DNA of 64,000 nucleotides from Hyphomicrobiales bacterium (GCA_900471925.1 UCGV01000006.1:124001-188000); one strand, 5' to 3'. Shown: positions 19,812-29,626, counted from the first letter of the stretch. The notes: generated from the sequence alone by a model not told the origin. Numbers and translations: made by a program.

Positions 19812-20285
19812 TTATTCGATGACGACGAGCGGCTGGCCGTATTCGACGGGCGAGCCGTCTTCGACGAGGATTTCAGTGACCTTGCCGGACTTCGGCGAAG
19901 GGATCTGGTTCATCGTCTTCATCGCTTCGATGATGAGGAGCGTCTGGCCTTCCTTGACCGTCGCGCCGAGCTCGATGAAGGCGCGCGAACCGGGAGCAGG
20001 GGCCATGTAGGCGGTACCGACCATTGGTGCGCTGACGGTGTTGGCCGGGTTGCGGGTCGCCGCGGCCGGTGCGGCAGCGGCCGCCACCGGAGCTGCTGCG
20101 ATCGGTGCCGCCGCATAGGCGGGAGGTGCGATCGGCGCCTGGATATACTGCGTCGTGCCTGCGCGCGAAACGCGGATGCGCAGATCTTCCTGCTCGACTT
20201 CGATCTCGGTCAGATCTGTATCCTTGAGGATGTTGGCCAGATCGCGGATCAGCGCCTGATCGATACCGGATTTCTTTTCAGCCAT
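19812..20285 (-). CDS. accB: Acetyl-CoA carboxylase, biotin carboxyl carrier protein
   Basis: A 157-residue carrier. An N-terminal helical part is followed by a flexible Ala/Pro-rich linker (about 50-85) and the biotinyl domain with EAMKTM, in which K123 is the biotin site; Thr replaces the commoner Met or Leu after it. The protein cycles between AccC and the carboxyltransferase AccAD. It sits between aroQ and accC in one leftward unit. Confidence 0.96.
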   Translation of the reverse strand: MAEKKSGIDQALIRDLANILKDTDLTEIEVEQEDLRIRVSRAGTTQYIQAPIAPPAYAAAPIAAAPVAAAAAPAAATRNPANTVSAPMVGTAYMAPAPGSRAFIELGATVKEGQTLLIIEAMKTMNQIPSPKSGKVTEILVEDGSPVEYGQPLVVIE

Positions 20286-20306
20286 GAGTGTAGCCCTGTC
20301 TTCTTC

Positions 20307-20744
20307 TTATGCCGTGATGTTCTTCAGCGCATGGAGCGCCAGGATGTAGCTGTGAGGCCCGAAGCCGCAGATCACGCCCTTGCATGCGGGTGCGATCATC
20401 GACTTGTGGCGAAATTCTTCCCGCGCATGCACGTTGGATATGTGGAGCTCGATGACGGGAATGGAAATAGCCCGGATCGCATCATGCAGCGCGACAGACG
20501 TATGCGTGTAGGCGCCTGCATTGATGGCGACGCCTGCGGCGTTCTCATCTGCTTCATGGAACCAGTCCACGAGCGTGCCTTCGTGATTGCTCTGCCGGAA
20601 ATCGATGTCGAAGCCGAGTTCGCGGCCCGCAGCCTTGCAGTCCGCCTCTATGTCCTTGAGCGTCTTGCCGCCATAGATGCCGGGTTCTCGCTTGCCCAAC
20701 ATATTCAGGTTAGGCCCGTTCAGGACAAAAATCGTTTGCGTCAT
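20307..20744 (-). CDS. aroQ: Type II 3-dehydroquinate dehydratase
   Basis: A 145-residue shikimate-pathway enzyme. Active-site blocks are LNGPNLNMLGKREPGIYG (with the catalytic Tyr), QSNHEGTLVDW, INAGAYTHTSVAL, and IELHISNVHAREEFRHKS (catalytic His). Length is normal and the enzyme should form the family dodecamer. It leads the aroQ-accB-accC-aat run, 21 bases before accB. Confidence 0.96.
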   Translation of the reverse strand: MTQTIFVLNGPNLNMLGKREPGIYGGKTLKDIEADCKAAGRELGFDIDFRQSNHEGTLVDWFHEADENAAGVAINAGAYTHTSVALHDAIRAISIPVIELHISNVHAREEFRHKSMIAPACKGVICGFGPHSYILALHALKNITA

Positions 20745-20988
20745 CGAATGTTCCGTTTGGCGCTCTGGCCCTTGATCCTGTCGGGATCAGGCGGCCGTTA
20801 CGCAGTTCACCTTATCCGTCGCGTCCTGTGCCAGCCTTTCGCCGGCAAAGACGCGGGAATGCGCGAGCGCCACCTATAGACTCCGCGCGGGCTTATTGAA
20901 AGCCCTTACAGAATCGGCAGGGAGAATCGCTCCATGTTTGTCCACATGGCTGAAACGCTTCGATTCAGGCGATTTGATGAGCGGGGTA

Positions 20989-21747
20989 TCAGCAGCTCGT
21001 CTTGCCGCAGGCCCGCATGTTCTTCACCTTGGCTTCAAGGTCGTCGAAACCGACGGCGCCGGGCACCAGCTCATTGCCGATCACGTAAGATGGCGTGCCG
21101 TTGATGCCGAGATTGGCGGCAAGCTGATAAGTCGCCTGCGTGATCGTGTCGTTCGGGCTCTTCTTCATCTCGGCGCGGATCTTGTCTGCACTGACCCCGA
21201 GCGAGGAGGCGACTTCAATCGCACTATCCTCCGAGGCGCGGCCATCACTGCCGAGCATCGCGACGTGGAAGTCGGCATATTTCTCCGGCGCAAGCCGGCG
21301 GAAAGCATCGGCGACGCGATGGGCGGCAACCGAATCCGGTCCGAGGATCGGGAACTCCTTCAGCACGAAACGAACATTCTTGTCCTTCTGCAACAGCGCC
21401 TGCATGTCGGGCAGCGCATGGCGGCAATAGGTGCAGTTATAGTCGAAGAACTCGACGACGGTGACATCGCCCTTGGGATTGCCGAGTGTCACGTCCGTCT
21501 TAGAATCGAAAATGCCGTCATTGTTGTTCTCGATCGCTGTTGTGGCCTTCACCTGTAGGGCCATCTGCTGCTTCTTTTGCAGTGCGTCCTGCACGTCGAG
21601 CATGATTTCCGGGTTTTCGATGAGATACTGCTTGATGAATTCGCCCATCTCCTTCTTCTGCTGATCGTCAAGCGCAAACGCGTGGACCGGAAGGGCGATG
21701 GAGGCTGCAAGCGCCAGTGCGGTGAGCGTTTTGGGGAAGAAGGCCAT
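20989..21747 (-). CDS. DsbA-family thiol-disulfide protein, exported
   Basis: A 252-residue protein with a signal peptide (cut near VHAFA, about residue 24). A helical N-terminal region (DDQQKKEMGEFIKQYLIENPEIM) is typical of Com1/DsbA-like proteins. The thioredoxin-type domain has the redox motif CTYC in FFDYNCTYCRHALPDM and the cis-Pro in GINGTPSYVIG. Two more cysteines sit at the very C-terminus. It probably oxidises or isomerises periplasmic disulfides. A 244-base gap separates it from aroQ. Confidence 0.88.
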   Translation of the reverse strand: MAFFPKTLTALALAASIALPVHAFALDDQQKKEMGEFIKQYLIENPEIMLDVQDALQKKQQMALQVKATTAIENNNDGIFDSKTDVTLGNPKGDVTVVEFFDYNCTYCRHALPDMQALLQKDKNVRFVLKEFPILGPDSVAAHRVADAFRRLAPEKYADFHVAMLGSDGRASEDSAIEVASSLGVSADKIRAEMKKSPNDTITQATYQLAANLGINGTPSYVIGNELVPGAVGFDDLEAKVKNMRACGKTSC

Positions 21748-21966
21748 GGTATCCTCGTCGTCGGCTGATGGATTTTCGAAACGAAAAATAACATCACCGG
21801 GTTAATGGGCCGCGTTCACGGGCTCGTATGCGTCGCATCAAATTACGGCGCGTCGGGCCGCCATCAAACAGGAAATTTCCTCCGATCCAAGCCCTCGCGG
21901 GATTGTGATGAACCGATTATTGCGGCAATTGTCTGGCCGTCAGTCGAAGTCAGGCAGGAAGTGATC

Positions 21967-23124
21967 GTGTTTTCCATATCGAAGCGCAGCGAAGTCGAGC
22001 CGTTCCACGCCATGGATGTTCTGGCCGAAGCGACGAGACGACGGGCAGCCGGTCATCCCGTCATCTCCATGGCCGTTGGCCAACCGTCGCATCCAGCGCC
22101 CAAGGCGGCACTCGACGCATCTCGTGCGGCACTCGCCGAGGGGCGGATCGGCTACACGGATGCACTCGGTACGGCGCGGCTTAAACATGCGCTCGCCTCG
22201 CACTATCGCGATCGCCATGGCCTGGAGATCGATCCGGGCCGCATTGCAATTACGACAGGGTCGTCGGCGGCCTTCAACCTCGCCTTCCTGTCGCTATTCG
22301 ATGCCGGCGATGCCGTTGCAATCGCCCGGCCTGGCTATCCCGCCTATCGCAATATCCTCGGCGCCCTCGGCCTCAACGTCGTGGAAGTACCTGTGACGAC
22401 GGAAACACATTTCACGCTGACGCCGGAAAGTCTTGAGGCGATCCAGCAGGAACAGGGCGTGAAGCTGAAGGGCGTGCTTCTGGCAAGCCCGGCAAATCCG
22501 ACTGGCACCGTGACCGGTCGAGAAGGCCTGAAGGCGCTGGCGGCCTATTGCGATGCCAACGACATCGCCTTCATTTCCGACGAGATCTATCACGGCCTCA
22601 CTTTTGCAGGCGAGGAGACGAGCGCTCTCGAACTGACGGGCGAGGCTGTTGTCATCAACTCCTTCTCCAAATATTACTGCATGACCGGTTGGCGTATCGG
22701 CTGGATGGTGCTGCCCGAGCGGCTGGTGCGACCGATCGAGCGTGTTGCCCAGAGCCTCTATATATCGCCACCAGAACTCTCTCAGATCGCCGCGACCGCA
22801 GCGCTCGGCGCCGGCGAGGAACTTGACCGCGTGAAGGCAAGTTATGCCGCCAATCGCGAACTGCTGCTCGACCGCCTGCCGAAGCTCGGCCTTGCGCCGG
22901 CCTCCCCCATGGATGGCGCCTTCTATGCCTATGTCGACGTTTCGCGCTTCACCAATGACAGCATGGATTTTGCCCGTCGAATGCTAGCCGAAATCAATGT
23001 CGCGGCCACCCCGGGCCTGGATTTCGATCCCGTGGAAGGACCGCGCACGCTGCGCATGTCCTATGCAGGTTCCGAGGCCGAAATTGCCGAGGCGCTGGAG
23101 CGTATCGGGGTCTGGCTGAAATAG
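21967..23124 (+). CDS. PLP-dependent aminotransferase, class I/II
   Basis: A 385-residue fold-type I aminotransferase. Substrate and PLP motifs include VGQPSHPAP, ITTGSSAAFNLAF, SPANPTGT, ISDEIYHGL and the PLP lysine in NSFSKYYCMTGWRIGWM. It fits the aspartate-aminotransferase-like group, but the substrate is open. The GTG at 21967 is the best start, with AGGAA six bases before it. It is convergent with the class II aldolase gene, with only six bases between stops. Confidence 0.87.
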   Translation: MFSISKRSEVEPFHAMDVLAEATRRRAAGHPVISMAVGQPSHPAPKAALDASRAALAEGRIGYTDALGTARLKHALASHYRDRHGLEIDPGRIAITTGSSAAFNLAFLSLFDAGDAVAIARPGYPAYRNILGALGLNVVEVPVTTETHFTLTPESLEAIQQEQGVKLKGVLLASPANPTGTVTGREGLKALAAYCDANDIAFISDEIYHGLTFAGEETSALELTGEAVVINSFSKYYCMTGWRIGWMVLPERLVRPIERVAQSLYISPPELSQIAATAALGAGEELDRVKASYAANRELLLDRLPKLGLAPASPMDGAFYAYVDVSRFTNDSMDFARRMLAEINVAATPGLDFDPVEGPRTLRMSYAGSEAEIAEALERIGVWLK

Positions 23125-23130
23125 ACGGCG

Positions 23131-23922
23131 TTAGGTCCTGTATTCCGGCGCCTGCCGGTCGAGGACGCGCCTGACGCTTTCGAGATGCAGGCGCGCACTT
23201 TCCGGATCGCCCTCGCGCATCTGCCTGGCCGCCTGTTCGGCGATATCGGTTGCGACTGGAATCAGCCGTCGGCCGGTGCTCATCGCCTTGAGCTGAACCT
23301 CGGCGGCACGTTCCAGATAGTAGAGATCGTCCCAGGCCTCGGCGATATTAGGCGCGCAGACCATGACGCCGTGGTTCTTCATGAACAGGATGTCCTTGTC
23401 GCCAAGAACGGCCGCGATCCTGTCGCCCTCGCGCTCATCGAGCGCCAGCCCGTTGTAGTTCTCCTCGACCGCGACACGGTCGTAGAATTTGAGCGCCGTC
23501 TGCCCGGCAAAGACGAAGGGATCGCCCTCGATCATGCTGAGCGCCGTCGCATTTGGCATATGCGTGTGGAAGGCCGCTCCGACCCGGGGCGACATCTTGT
23601 GCAGTCGGGCATGGATGAAGAAGGCGGTCGCTTCCGGCACGCCGTCCCCGGCAATGACATTGCCGTCGAAATCGCAGATCAGCAGCGAAGAGGCGGTCGC
23701 TTCCTGAAAAGCCCAGCCGAGTCGGTTGACGAGGAAGAGGTCGGGATGGCCGGGCACAACAGCCGAGAAGTGGTTGCAGATGCCTTCCTCGAGCCCCAGC
23801 CGCGCTGCCATTCTGAGGCAGGCGGCCAGATCGACGCGCGCCTGCCAGATCTCGTCCGTATCGAGCGGCAGGTTGCGCAATATGGCCGGCTGGCCCTTCG
23901 CGAGGTTCAGTTCATGCGCCAT
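23131..23922 (-). CDS. Class II aldolase/adducin family protein
   Basis: A 263-residue protein with the class II aldolase fold. Metal-ligand histidines are visible in HTHMPNATAL and in KNHGVMV; an acidic residue would be expected in the GLALDEREGD loop region. Family members are fuculose-type aldolases, epimerases or decarboxylating enzymes, and the exact reaction cannot be assigned. It lies 22 bases after the HAD gene on the same strand, probably one operon. A LysR gene diverges from that operon. Confidence 0.85.
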   Translation of the reverse strand: MAHELNLAKGQPAILRNLPLDTDEIWQARVDLAACLRMAARLGLEEGICNHFSAVVPGHPDLFLVNRLGWAFQEATASSLLICDFDGNVIAGDGVPEATAFFIHARLHKMSPRVGAAFHTHMPNATALSMIEGDPFVFAGQTALKFYDRVAVEENYNGLALDEREGDRIAAVLGDKDILFMKNHGVMVCAPNIAEAWDDLYYLERAAEVQLKAMSTGRRLIPVATDIAEQAARQMREGDPESARLHLESVRRVLDRQAPEYRT

Positions 23923-23944
23923 GTCTTGTCTCCAATTGCGTCAG

Positions 23945-24646
23945 TTACATCCAACCGTTTGTGGCAAAGAGGCCGGGCACCTTGTCGAGCCTCGGCACGA
24001 CCGCGTTGGGGCGGTAATCACTGAGCGGCTTCCGCCCGGTGCCGCGATCCACCCAGATTGCACGAAAACCGAGTTCGCGGGCGGCGACAAGGTCAAGATG
24101 CGGGCTGGCGCAGATATGCACGAGATCATCCATGCCGATGCCAAGCGTTTTCCAGGCATGCCGGAAGATTTGCTGCGACGGTTTGTATGCCTGCGCCTGT
24201 TCAGCCGTGATCACCCTATCGACGAAGCCGCCAAGCTGAGCGACATTGCCGGCAATGATCGCATCATCCGTATTTGAAATGATAGCGAGCTTGAAACCGG
24301 CAGCCTTCAGACTGCCGAGCGTTTCGACGACTTCAGGGAAGGGCGGCATCCGGCCGATCGAGGAGGTCAGCAGGTCGGCATCGGCGCTGTCGAATTGCAA
24401 TCCGAATTCCTTCATCGCCATTTCGAGAGCGAGTGCCGTGACCTGCCTGAAGGATCGGTGTGGCTTCTGCTCTTCCAAGCCGTGCTCATAACGGTCGTAG
24501 ACGGCAATAAAGGCCGGCTGGTCGATATCACCGCCTTTTGCCGACAGGATCGCGTCCATTGCGGCAAGTAGTCCTTCATCCCACTGGATCAGCGTGCCGT
24601 AGCAATCGAAAGTCAGCCAGGTCGGCCGGTTTCCAGGAAGTGTCAT
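23945..24646 (-). CDS. Haloacid dehalogenase-type HAD hydrolase
   Basis: A 233-residue HAD hydrolase. The nucleophile motif is FDCYGTLIQWDEG, motif II ISNTDDAI, and the C-terminal motifs VHICASPHLDLVAARELGFRAIWVDR. The layout is that of type II haloacid dehalogenases, but many relatives are sugar or organic-acid phosphatases. The ATG at 24646 has GGAGA seven bases upstream. First gene of the HAD-aldolase operon, divergent from the LysR gene. Confidence 0.87.
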   Translation of the reverse strand: MTLPGNRPTWLTFDCYGTLIQWDEGLLAAMDAILSAKGGDIDQPAFIAVYDRYEHGLEEQKPHRSFRQVTALALEMAMKEFGLQFDSADADLLTSSIGRMPPFPEVVETLGSLKAAGFKLAIISNTDDAIIAGNVAQLGGFVDRVITAEQAQAYKPSQQIFRHAWKTLGIGMDDLVHICASPHLDLVAARELGFRAIWVDRGTGRKPLSDYRPNAVVPRLDKVPGLFATNGWM

Positions 24647-24733
24647 CTCTCGTCTCCATGATTTGTCGCATGTTGACAAAGAATAGGGTCATTGAGAAAT
24701 TAAATGTCATAATCGCCAACAGTGGAAAATCGA

Positions 24734-25585
24734 ATGATCTTCGCCTTCGACCTTGATCTTTTGCGCACCTTCGCAGCCGTCGTCGATGCTGGCGGGTTCA
24801 CGAGGGCAGCAGAGCGCGTTCATCTCACCCAGTCCACCGTCAGCCAGCAGGTGAAGAAGCTCGAGGCCAATATCGGCCACAGCCTTTTGTTGCGCGACAA
24901 ATCGACGGGCAGTGTTCAAACGACGGAGGAGGGGGAAGTTCTCCTGAGTTATGCGCGTCGCCTGTTGGCGACGGCCGAAGAGGCGATGGACGTCATGCGC
25001 AAGCCGGCGGCGCCCAAGACCATCAGGCTCGGTGTTCCCGAGGATTTTGCCGGCCGCAGGCTCATCGATCTCCTGTCGGGCTTTTCGGCGACTTCGCCGC
25101 ATATAAGGCTCGATACTGTCAGCGGCTGGAGCGTCGAGCTTCGTCGCCTTCTGGATGCTGGCGAGATCGATCTTGCGCTGATCAAGCGCGAGCCCGGGGA
25201 CGGCGCCTCTTTAGCCAGTTGGAAAGAGGAATTGGTCTGGGTGGAAAGCGTGCAACGGCCATCGAGGGACGAGCCGGTCCCGCTCGCCGTCTTTCCGGTC
25301 GGCTGTATCTATCGGGAGCGGGCAATCCGCTTCATCGAGCGCAGCGGCCGCCGCTGGCGTATCGCTTATACGAGCCAGGGTCTGATGGGCGTGCAGGCTG
25401 CGGTCGCGTCCGGCCTAGGCATCAGCCTTTTGCCGTCGGACGCGGTACTGTCTGAACATCGTGCGCTTGGGGCCGCGGATGGTTTCGATCCGCAGCCTGC
25501 ATCAGAACTTGCGCTCGTGAAAGGACGGATGCGTTTATCGGCAGAGAGCCGTCATCTGGCTGATTTCCTCGCGGCGAAGATTTAA
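24734..25585 (+). CDS. LysR family transcriptional regulator
   Basis: A 283-residue LysR protein with the N-terminal winged helix-turn-helix (LLRTFAAVVDAGGFTRAAERVHLTQSTVSQQVKKLE) and the periplasmic-binding-like effector domain (about 90-280). It is transcribed away from the HAD-aldolase operon over an 87-base gap, the classic LysR layout, and probably controls that operon and itself. Its stop shares the bases TTAA with the stop of the converging transpeptidase gene. Confidence 0.88.
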   Translation: MIFAFDLDLLRTFAAVVDAGGFTRAAERVHLTQSTVSQQVKKLEANIGHSLLLRDKSTGSVQTTEEGEVLLSYARRLLATAEEAMDVMRKPAAPKTIRLGVPEDFAGRRLIDLLSGFSATSPHIRLDTVSGWSVELRRLLDAGEIDLALIKREPGDGASLASWKEELVWVESVQRPSRDEPVPLAVFPVGCIYRERAIRFIERSGRRWRIAYTSQGLMGVQAAVASGLGISLLPSDAVLSEHRALGAADGFDPQPASELALVKGRMRLSAESRHLADFLAAKI

Positions 25586-26928
25586 GTCCGCGAGGAGAAG
25601 AGCGAAGCAAGCGTCGAAGCAGGCTTGTTGTTCAGCCGCGGCACGACCACGAGCTGGCGGATTTCGCCACGCTGGTATGCAGCGAGGAAGCGCTTGTAAT
25701 CCTTGAAGGAAACGCAGCCGTTGGAATCGCCATTCCTGCCGAGCATATAGGTGTGTGCCAGCAGGCCGACGCGATTGAAGATCGCATCCGAACCCTGCAC
25801 CGGCGTCAGGCGAATGGCCGCGACACCGTGGAACAGGGCCTCGCGCATCGTCAGGTTATACGTGTGCGGCGGTGTCGGTCCCCGCATCTTCTGATTAATG
25901 TAACGCGGATTGTCGCGCATCTTTCCGAGGCCGGAATGAGCTTCCAGCCGCTCGCCGCTCGGCAGGTAGACCGTCGCGTTTTCGATGTCGTAGATCGCGA
26001 CGCCGGCGCGCAAGCGCGGCGAGAAGACTGGCTTGTCGTAACGCGGCACCGCATCGTCGTCGTCATCTTCGATTGGCGAATTCGGCTTGGCATAGGCAAG
26101 CACGGGCTCCGCAGTGCGCGTCGATCCCTTGGAAGCCGGCGCTGGCTTGCCGACAAGACCATCGGGTCGCGCCATCGGCAGCGGAACGGAATCCTCGTCG
26201 GGGGTAAGAACCAGATCGAAGGGCTGCGGACCGCTGTCCGCCTCGGCAACTTCCACCTCCGCCGCCTTGTTCGCAACAGGAGCGGCGTCGCGGTTGAGCG
26301 CTGCCGGCTCGACTGGAACAGGTATAACGCGAGGCCCCGCCTCGGCAAGGGCGAGCATGTTCGGCATTTCGGCGGCAGCGACGGCTTCCTTGGACGGAAT
26401 GATAATCCGGTCGGCGTCATCGTCGTCGGAAACGGCAGCAGCGGTTTCGACCGCAGGTGCCGGCGCCTTGATAGCATCTTCCTTGTGGAAACGGGGATTG
26501 TCTGAAACTGCGACCGGCTGAAGTTGTGCGACGGCAACGGGAAGACGATTGGTCTTCGCAAGCGCCAATGTCGCATTGGAGGCAGCCGCCGTCTTTTCGG
26601 CATGCGACTGGATCAGCTGCGCCGTCAGCGGCACAACCGGCTTGGCATCGTATGCGGCAAGCCGCGAAGCCTTGTTCACGTGGATAAGGCGCTCATGCGT
26701 CACGGCAACGGCTGTTGCCTTTGGTGCTGCTGTGACCTGCCCGATCTCTTTCGGGGAGGAAAACGGCATCGACACGGACTGCATTGTTGCAACAGTGCCG
26801 ATCAGCCATGTTGAGGTCAAAAGGCCGGCAATTGCGATGCCGGTGAGTAAACCGCGAGACCTGCCCGATCGAACAGGGGATCCGCCAAAAGGGGCGACGT
26901 GATTGAACGTCCCTACCGCAAACGCCAT
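25582..26928 (-). CDS. L,D-transpeptidase-like protein, DUF2778 (Tlde1-type) domain
   Basis: A 448-residue protein. An N-terminal membrane anchor (about 29-48) is followed by a long Ala/Pro/Glu-rich region (about 60-300) with no fold visible. The C-terminal catalytic domain (about 310-430) has the likely active-site Cys C405 in RNGDSNGCVSF and a His in LLAHTYMLG. The DUF2778 fold is that of Tlde1 effectors and related L,D-transpeptidases that cut or remodel peptidoglycan. Here the anchor suggests housekeeping wall work. It converges on the LysR gene. Confidence 0.78.
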   Translation of the reverse strand: MAFAVGTFNHVAPFGGSPVRSGRSRGLLTGIAIAGLLTSTWLIGTVATMQSVSMPFSSPKEIGQVTAAPKATAVAVTHERLIHVNKASRLAAYDAKPVVPLTAQLIQSHAEKTAAASNATLALAKTNRLPVAVAQLQPVAVSDNPRFHKEDAIKAPAPAVETAAAVSDDDDADRIIIPSKEAVAAAEMPNMLALAEAGPRVIPVPVEPAALNRDAAPVANKAAEVEVAEADSGPQPFDLVLTPDEDSVPLPMARPDGLVGKPAPASKGSTRTAEPVLAYAKPNSPIEDDDDDAVPRYDKPVFSPRLRAGVAIYDIENATVYLPSGERLEAHSGLGKMRDNPRYINQKMRGPTPPHTYNLTMREALFHGVAAIRLTPVQGSDAIFNRVGLLAHTYMLGRNGDSNGCVSFKDYKRFLAAYQRGEIRQLVVVPRLNNKPASTLASLFSSRT

Positions 26929-27225
26929 ACTCTACTCGTCTTCCAAAACTCGCTACGCAGGCCGGCAGCACTGACAACTGATCTATGCCGGAGCCGCTAA
27001 CTGCCCAAAAAGGCCGAATTTTGGCCTGTTCGCGACATGCGACTGTTTCTTAAGGATGACGAACTATGGTTTCTAATTGGTTTACGGGCGTTTGGTCCCC
27101 GTTCGAATGTCACGAAACAGGACGCAATATTTTAGAAATTCCTGTTTGAGTGAGTCCGTTTCGGCGCCGATGTCACTGCTCGGTGAGGTGCGATTGTGGC
27201 GGAAAGACAGAATCTTTATCGGTCA
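26929..27225. other. Intergenic stretch, no gene seen
   Basis: About 300 bases between the start of the transpeptidase gene and the 3' end of phaC. It must hold the transpeptidase promoter and the phaC 3' end. I see no hairpin with a T run and no plausible small gene. Confidence 0.5.
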
Positions 27226-29055
27226 TCAGCTTCGCGACATCACATAACTGCCGGGCGCTTCCTCGATGGCGTTGAGTGCGGCGCCGCCCGGCTTGCGGGC
27301 CGCGACAAGTTCGCCGGCCTGCGCTTCGATCCACGCATGCCAGTGCGGCCACCACGAGCCGGATGTTTCCTTGGCCTTGGAAAGCCATAGGTCATAATCG
27401 CCCTTGGCCGGGCCGCCGGTCCAGAACTGGTATTTGTGTTTGTCAGGCGGGTTGACGACGCCGGCAATGTGGCCGGAGCCGGCAACGACGAACTGTACCT
27501 TGCCGCCAAAGAACTGGCTGCCGAGGAAGACCGATTTCGCCGGCGCGATGTGATCCTCGCGCGTCGCGAGATTATAGATCGGGATCTTGACGTCTTTCAG
27601 CGACACCGTCTTGCCGTCGAGGATCATCTCGTTCTTGGTCAGCGCATTCCTGAGATAGCAGTTGCGCAGGTAGAACGCGTGGTTGGCGGCCGCCATTCGT
27701 GTCGAATCGGCATTCCAGAACAGAAGGTCGAAGGGCAGGGGCTCCTGGCCCTTCAGGTAGTTGTTGACGAAGTAGGGCCAGATGAGTTCGCTTGCCCTGA
27801 GCATGTTGAAGGCGGTCGCCATCCTCGAGCCATCGAGATAGCCCATCTCCTGCATATGCGTTTCCAGCGCCTGCAATTGCTCCTCGTCGACGAAGACTTT
27901 CAGATCGCCTGCATGGGTGAAATCGACCTGCGTAGTGAAGAGCGTCGCGGTCTTGATACGCTTGTTTTTTTCCTTGGCGTGCAGTGCCAGAGTCGCCGCA
28001 AGCAGCGTGCCGCCGACGCAATAGCCGATAGCGTTGACCTCCTTCTCGCCGGTCGCCTTCTCCACCGTCTCAAGTGCGAAATCGACACCTTCCCTTGCGT
28101 AAGCCGTCCAGTCCTTCAACGCATGGCGGCTATCCGGGTTGACCCACGAGATGACGAAGACCGTATGCCCCTGATCCACGCACCATTTGATGAAGGATTT
28201 CTGCGGATTGAGATCGAGAATATAGAACTTGTTGATCCACGGCGGGCAGATCAGCAACGGCCGCTTCAAGACCGTTTCCGTTGATGGCTCGTACTGGATG
28301 ATCTGGCAGATCTCGTTCTGCGCGATCACCTTGCCCGGCGTCAGCGCCATGTCGCGGCCAACGGCGAATTTGGTCATGTCGGTCTGGCGCAGGCGCAATT
28401 CGCCGCGCCCGGCGATGATATCCTCCGTCAGCATCTTCATGCCGCGCACCAGGTTCTCGCCGCTGGTCGCGATCGTCTCGCGATAGACCTGTGGATTGGT
28501 GACGACAAAATTGCTCGGCGAGAGCGCCGCGGTGATCTGCTTTACATAGAAGCCGGCCTTGTGCTTCGTATGTTCATCCAGCCCCTCGGTCTCGGCCACC
28601 AGCTTTTCCGCCCAGTCGGCGGTCACGAAATAGACCTGCTTGAGGAATTCGAAGAACGGGTTCTTCTGCCAGTCTTCGTCGGCAAAGCGCTTGTCCTTGC
28701 GCTCGATCCCCTGTTCGACCGTCTCGCCCTGCATGCGCTGCATCGAGCGCATCCAGATACCGAAAAACGAGGTCATCAGTTGTGTCTGCGCTTCGAAAGT
28801 CCGGCGCGGATCGGAGATCCAGTACTCCGTGACCCTGGAAAGCGTCTTCACCATATCCGTAACGGGCTCGACGACTGTTTCGGAGATTTCTCCACGCTCA
28901 CGAGGAGCGAGCCATGCCGAGGCCGCCTTGCCTAGATTTTCGAGCGCACGCGCGAAATTCATCGCCATGGCCTCGGGATCCTTCAGGAGATAGGGATCGA
29001 GATCCTTGGCGTCGAAATCCACCTTGGCACCATTCTCCTGCTTGCTGTCGGTCAC
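27226..29055 (-). CDS. phaC: Class I poly(3-hydroxyalkanoate) synthase
   Basis: A 609-residue polymerase that joins 3-hydroxybutyryl-CoA into storage polyester at the granule surface. The lipase-like box GYCVGG carries the catalytic C346; the PPWINKFYILDL and SWVNPD blocks and the late YNLATREDHIAP and GSGHIAGVVNPP (catalytic His) complete the alpha/beta hydrolase core. Size is that of single-subunit class I enzymes. The start is GTG at 29055 with GGAGGAAG upstream. It is divergent from the lipoprotein and alaC-like genes. Confidence 0.95.
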   Translation of the reverse strand: MTDSKQENGAKVDFDAKDLDPYLLKDPEAMAMNFARALENLGKAASAWLAPRERGEISETVVEPVTDMVKTLSRVTEYWISDPRRTFEAQTQLMTSFFGIWMRSMQRMQGETVEQGIERKDKRFADEDWQKNPFFEFLKQVYFVTADWAEKLVAETEGLDEHTKHKAGFYVKQITAALSPSNFVVTNPQVYRETIATSGENLVRGMKMLTEDIIAGRGELRLRQTDMTKFAVGRDMALTPGKVIAQNEICQIIQYEPSTETVLKRPLLICPPWINKFYILDLNPQKSFIKWCVDQGHTVFVISWVNPDSRHALKDWTAYAREGVDFALETVEKATGEKEVNAIGYCVGGTLLAATLALHAKEKNKRIKTATLFTTQVDFTHAGDLKVFVDEEQLQALETHMQEMGYLDGSRMATAFNMLRASELIWPYFVNNYLKGQEPLPFDLLFWNADSTRMAAANHAFYLRNCYLRNALTKNEMILDGKTVSLKDVKIPIYNLATREDHIAPAKSVFLGSQFFGGKVQFVVAGSGHIAGVVNPPDKHKYQFWTGGPAKGDYDLWLSKAKETSGSWWPHWHAWIEAQAGELVAARKPGGAALNAIEEAPGSYVMSRS

Positions 29056-29203
29056 GCACTTCCTCCGGCGGCAGCATCCACTGTTTGCTCGTTGTACATC
29101 TGCTGCATTGAAGAAAACAAGTTCCGCACGCCCGCTCTCATGCTATTGCTTTGTCGCTGCGACGAATTTAACAGTCGAAGCAGGCAGGATTGGATCATCA
29201 GGC

Positions 29204-29626
29204 ATGACGACGACAGGCATTGGGCATATCGCGACCTTCACCCGCACCGCAGCAATCTGCGCGGCGGCCGCGGCCATGGCCATCGCGCTTGCCGGATGCA
29301 ACAAGACCGCCGAAGAGAAGAAGGCCTTCGCTGATCGCATGGCAGCGCCGACCGCAGTCGTGATGCCGGCCTCCAAGGGCGAACCCGTCGAAGGCGGTCT
29401 CGCCAAGGAGCCCGACGGTTATCCCTCATTCGGTGCGCCGCTGACGGCCGCCAATGTGCAGATGAGCGATGAGCAGGCGGCCGATCTACAGCATCAGCTG
29501 ACCGCCCTTGGCGCCAAGCGCCAGTCGGGCGCAATCACCGAGGCGGAGTATCAGCGCCGCGTCACCGAGATGCGGGCGCTGGCCGCCGACCACGGAGCGG
29601 CGACGCTCTCTGAAATCACCAAATAA
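29204..29626 (+). CDS. Small lipoprotein of unknown function
   Basis: A 140-residue protein with a lipoprotein signal peptide. The hydrophobic segment (about 15-30) ends in the lipobox LAGC at C32. The mature part is polar, with a helical C-terminal half (MSDEQAADLQHQLTALGAKRQ...EYQRRVTEMRALA). I do not recognise the family. The frame is open upstream to 29006, but only the ATG at 29204 puts the signal peptide at the N-terminus. Confidence 0.7.
   Translation: MTTTGIGHIATFTRTAAICAAAAAMAIALAGCNKTAEEKKAFADRMAAPTAVVMPASKGEPVEGGLAKEPDGYPSFGAPLTAANVQMSDEQAADLQHQLTALGAKRQSGAITEAEYQRRVTEMRALAADHGAATLSEITK

Noticed and set aside
18491..19822. A 443-codon plus-strand frame opposite accC
   Set aside because: Shadow of accC, no family signatures.
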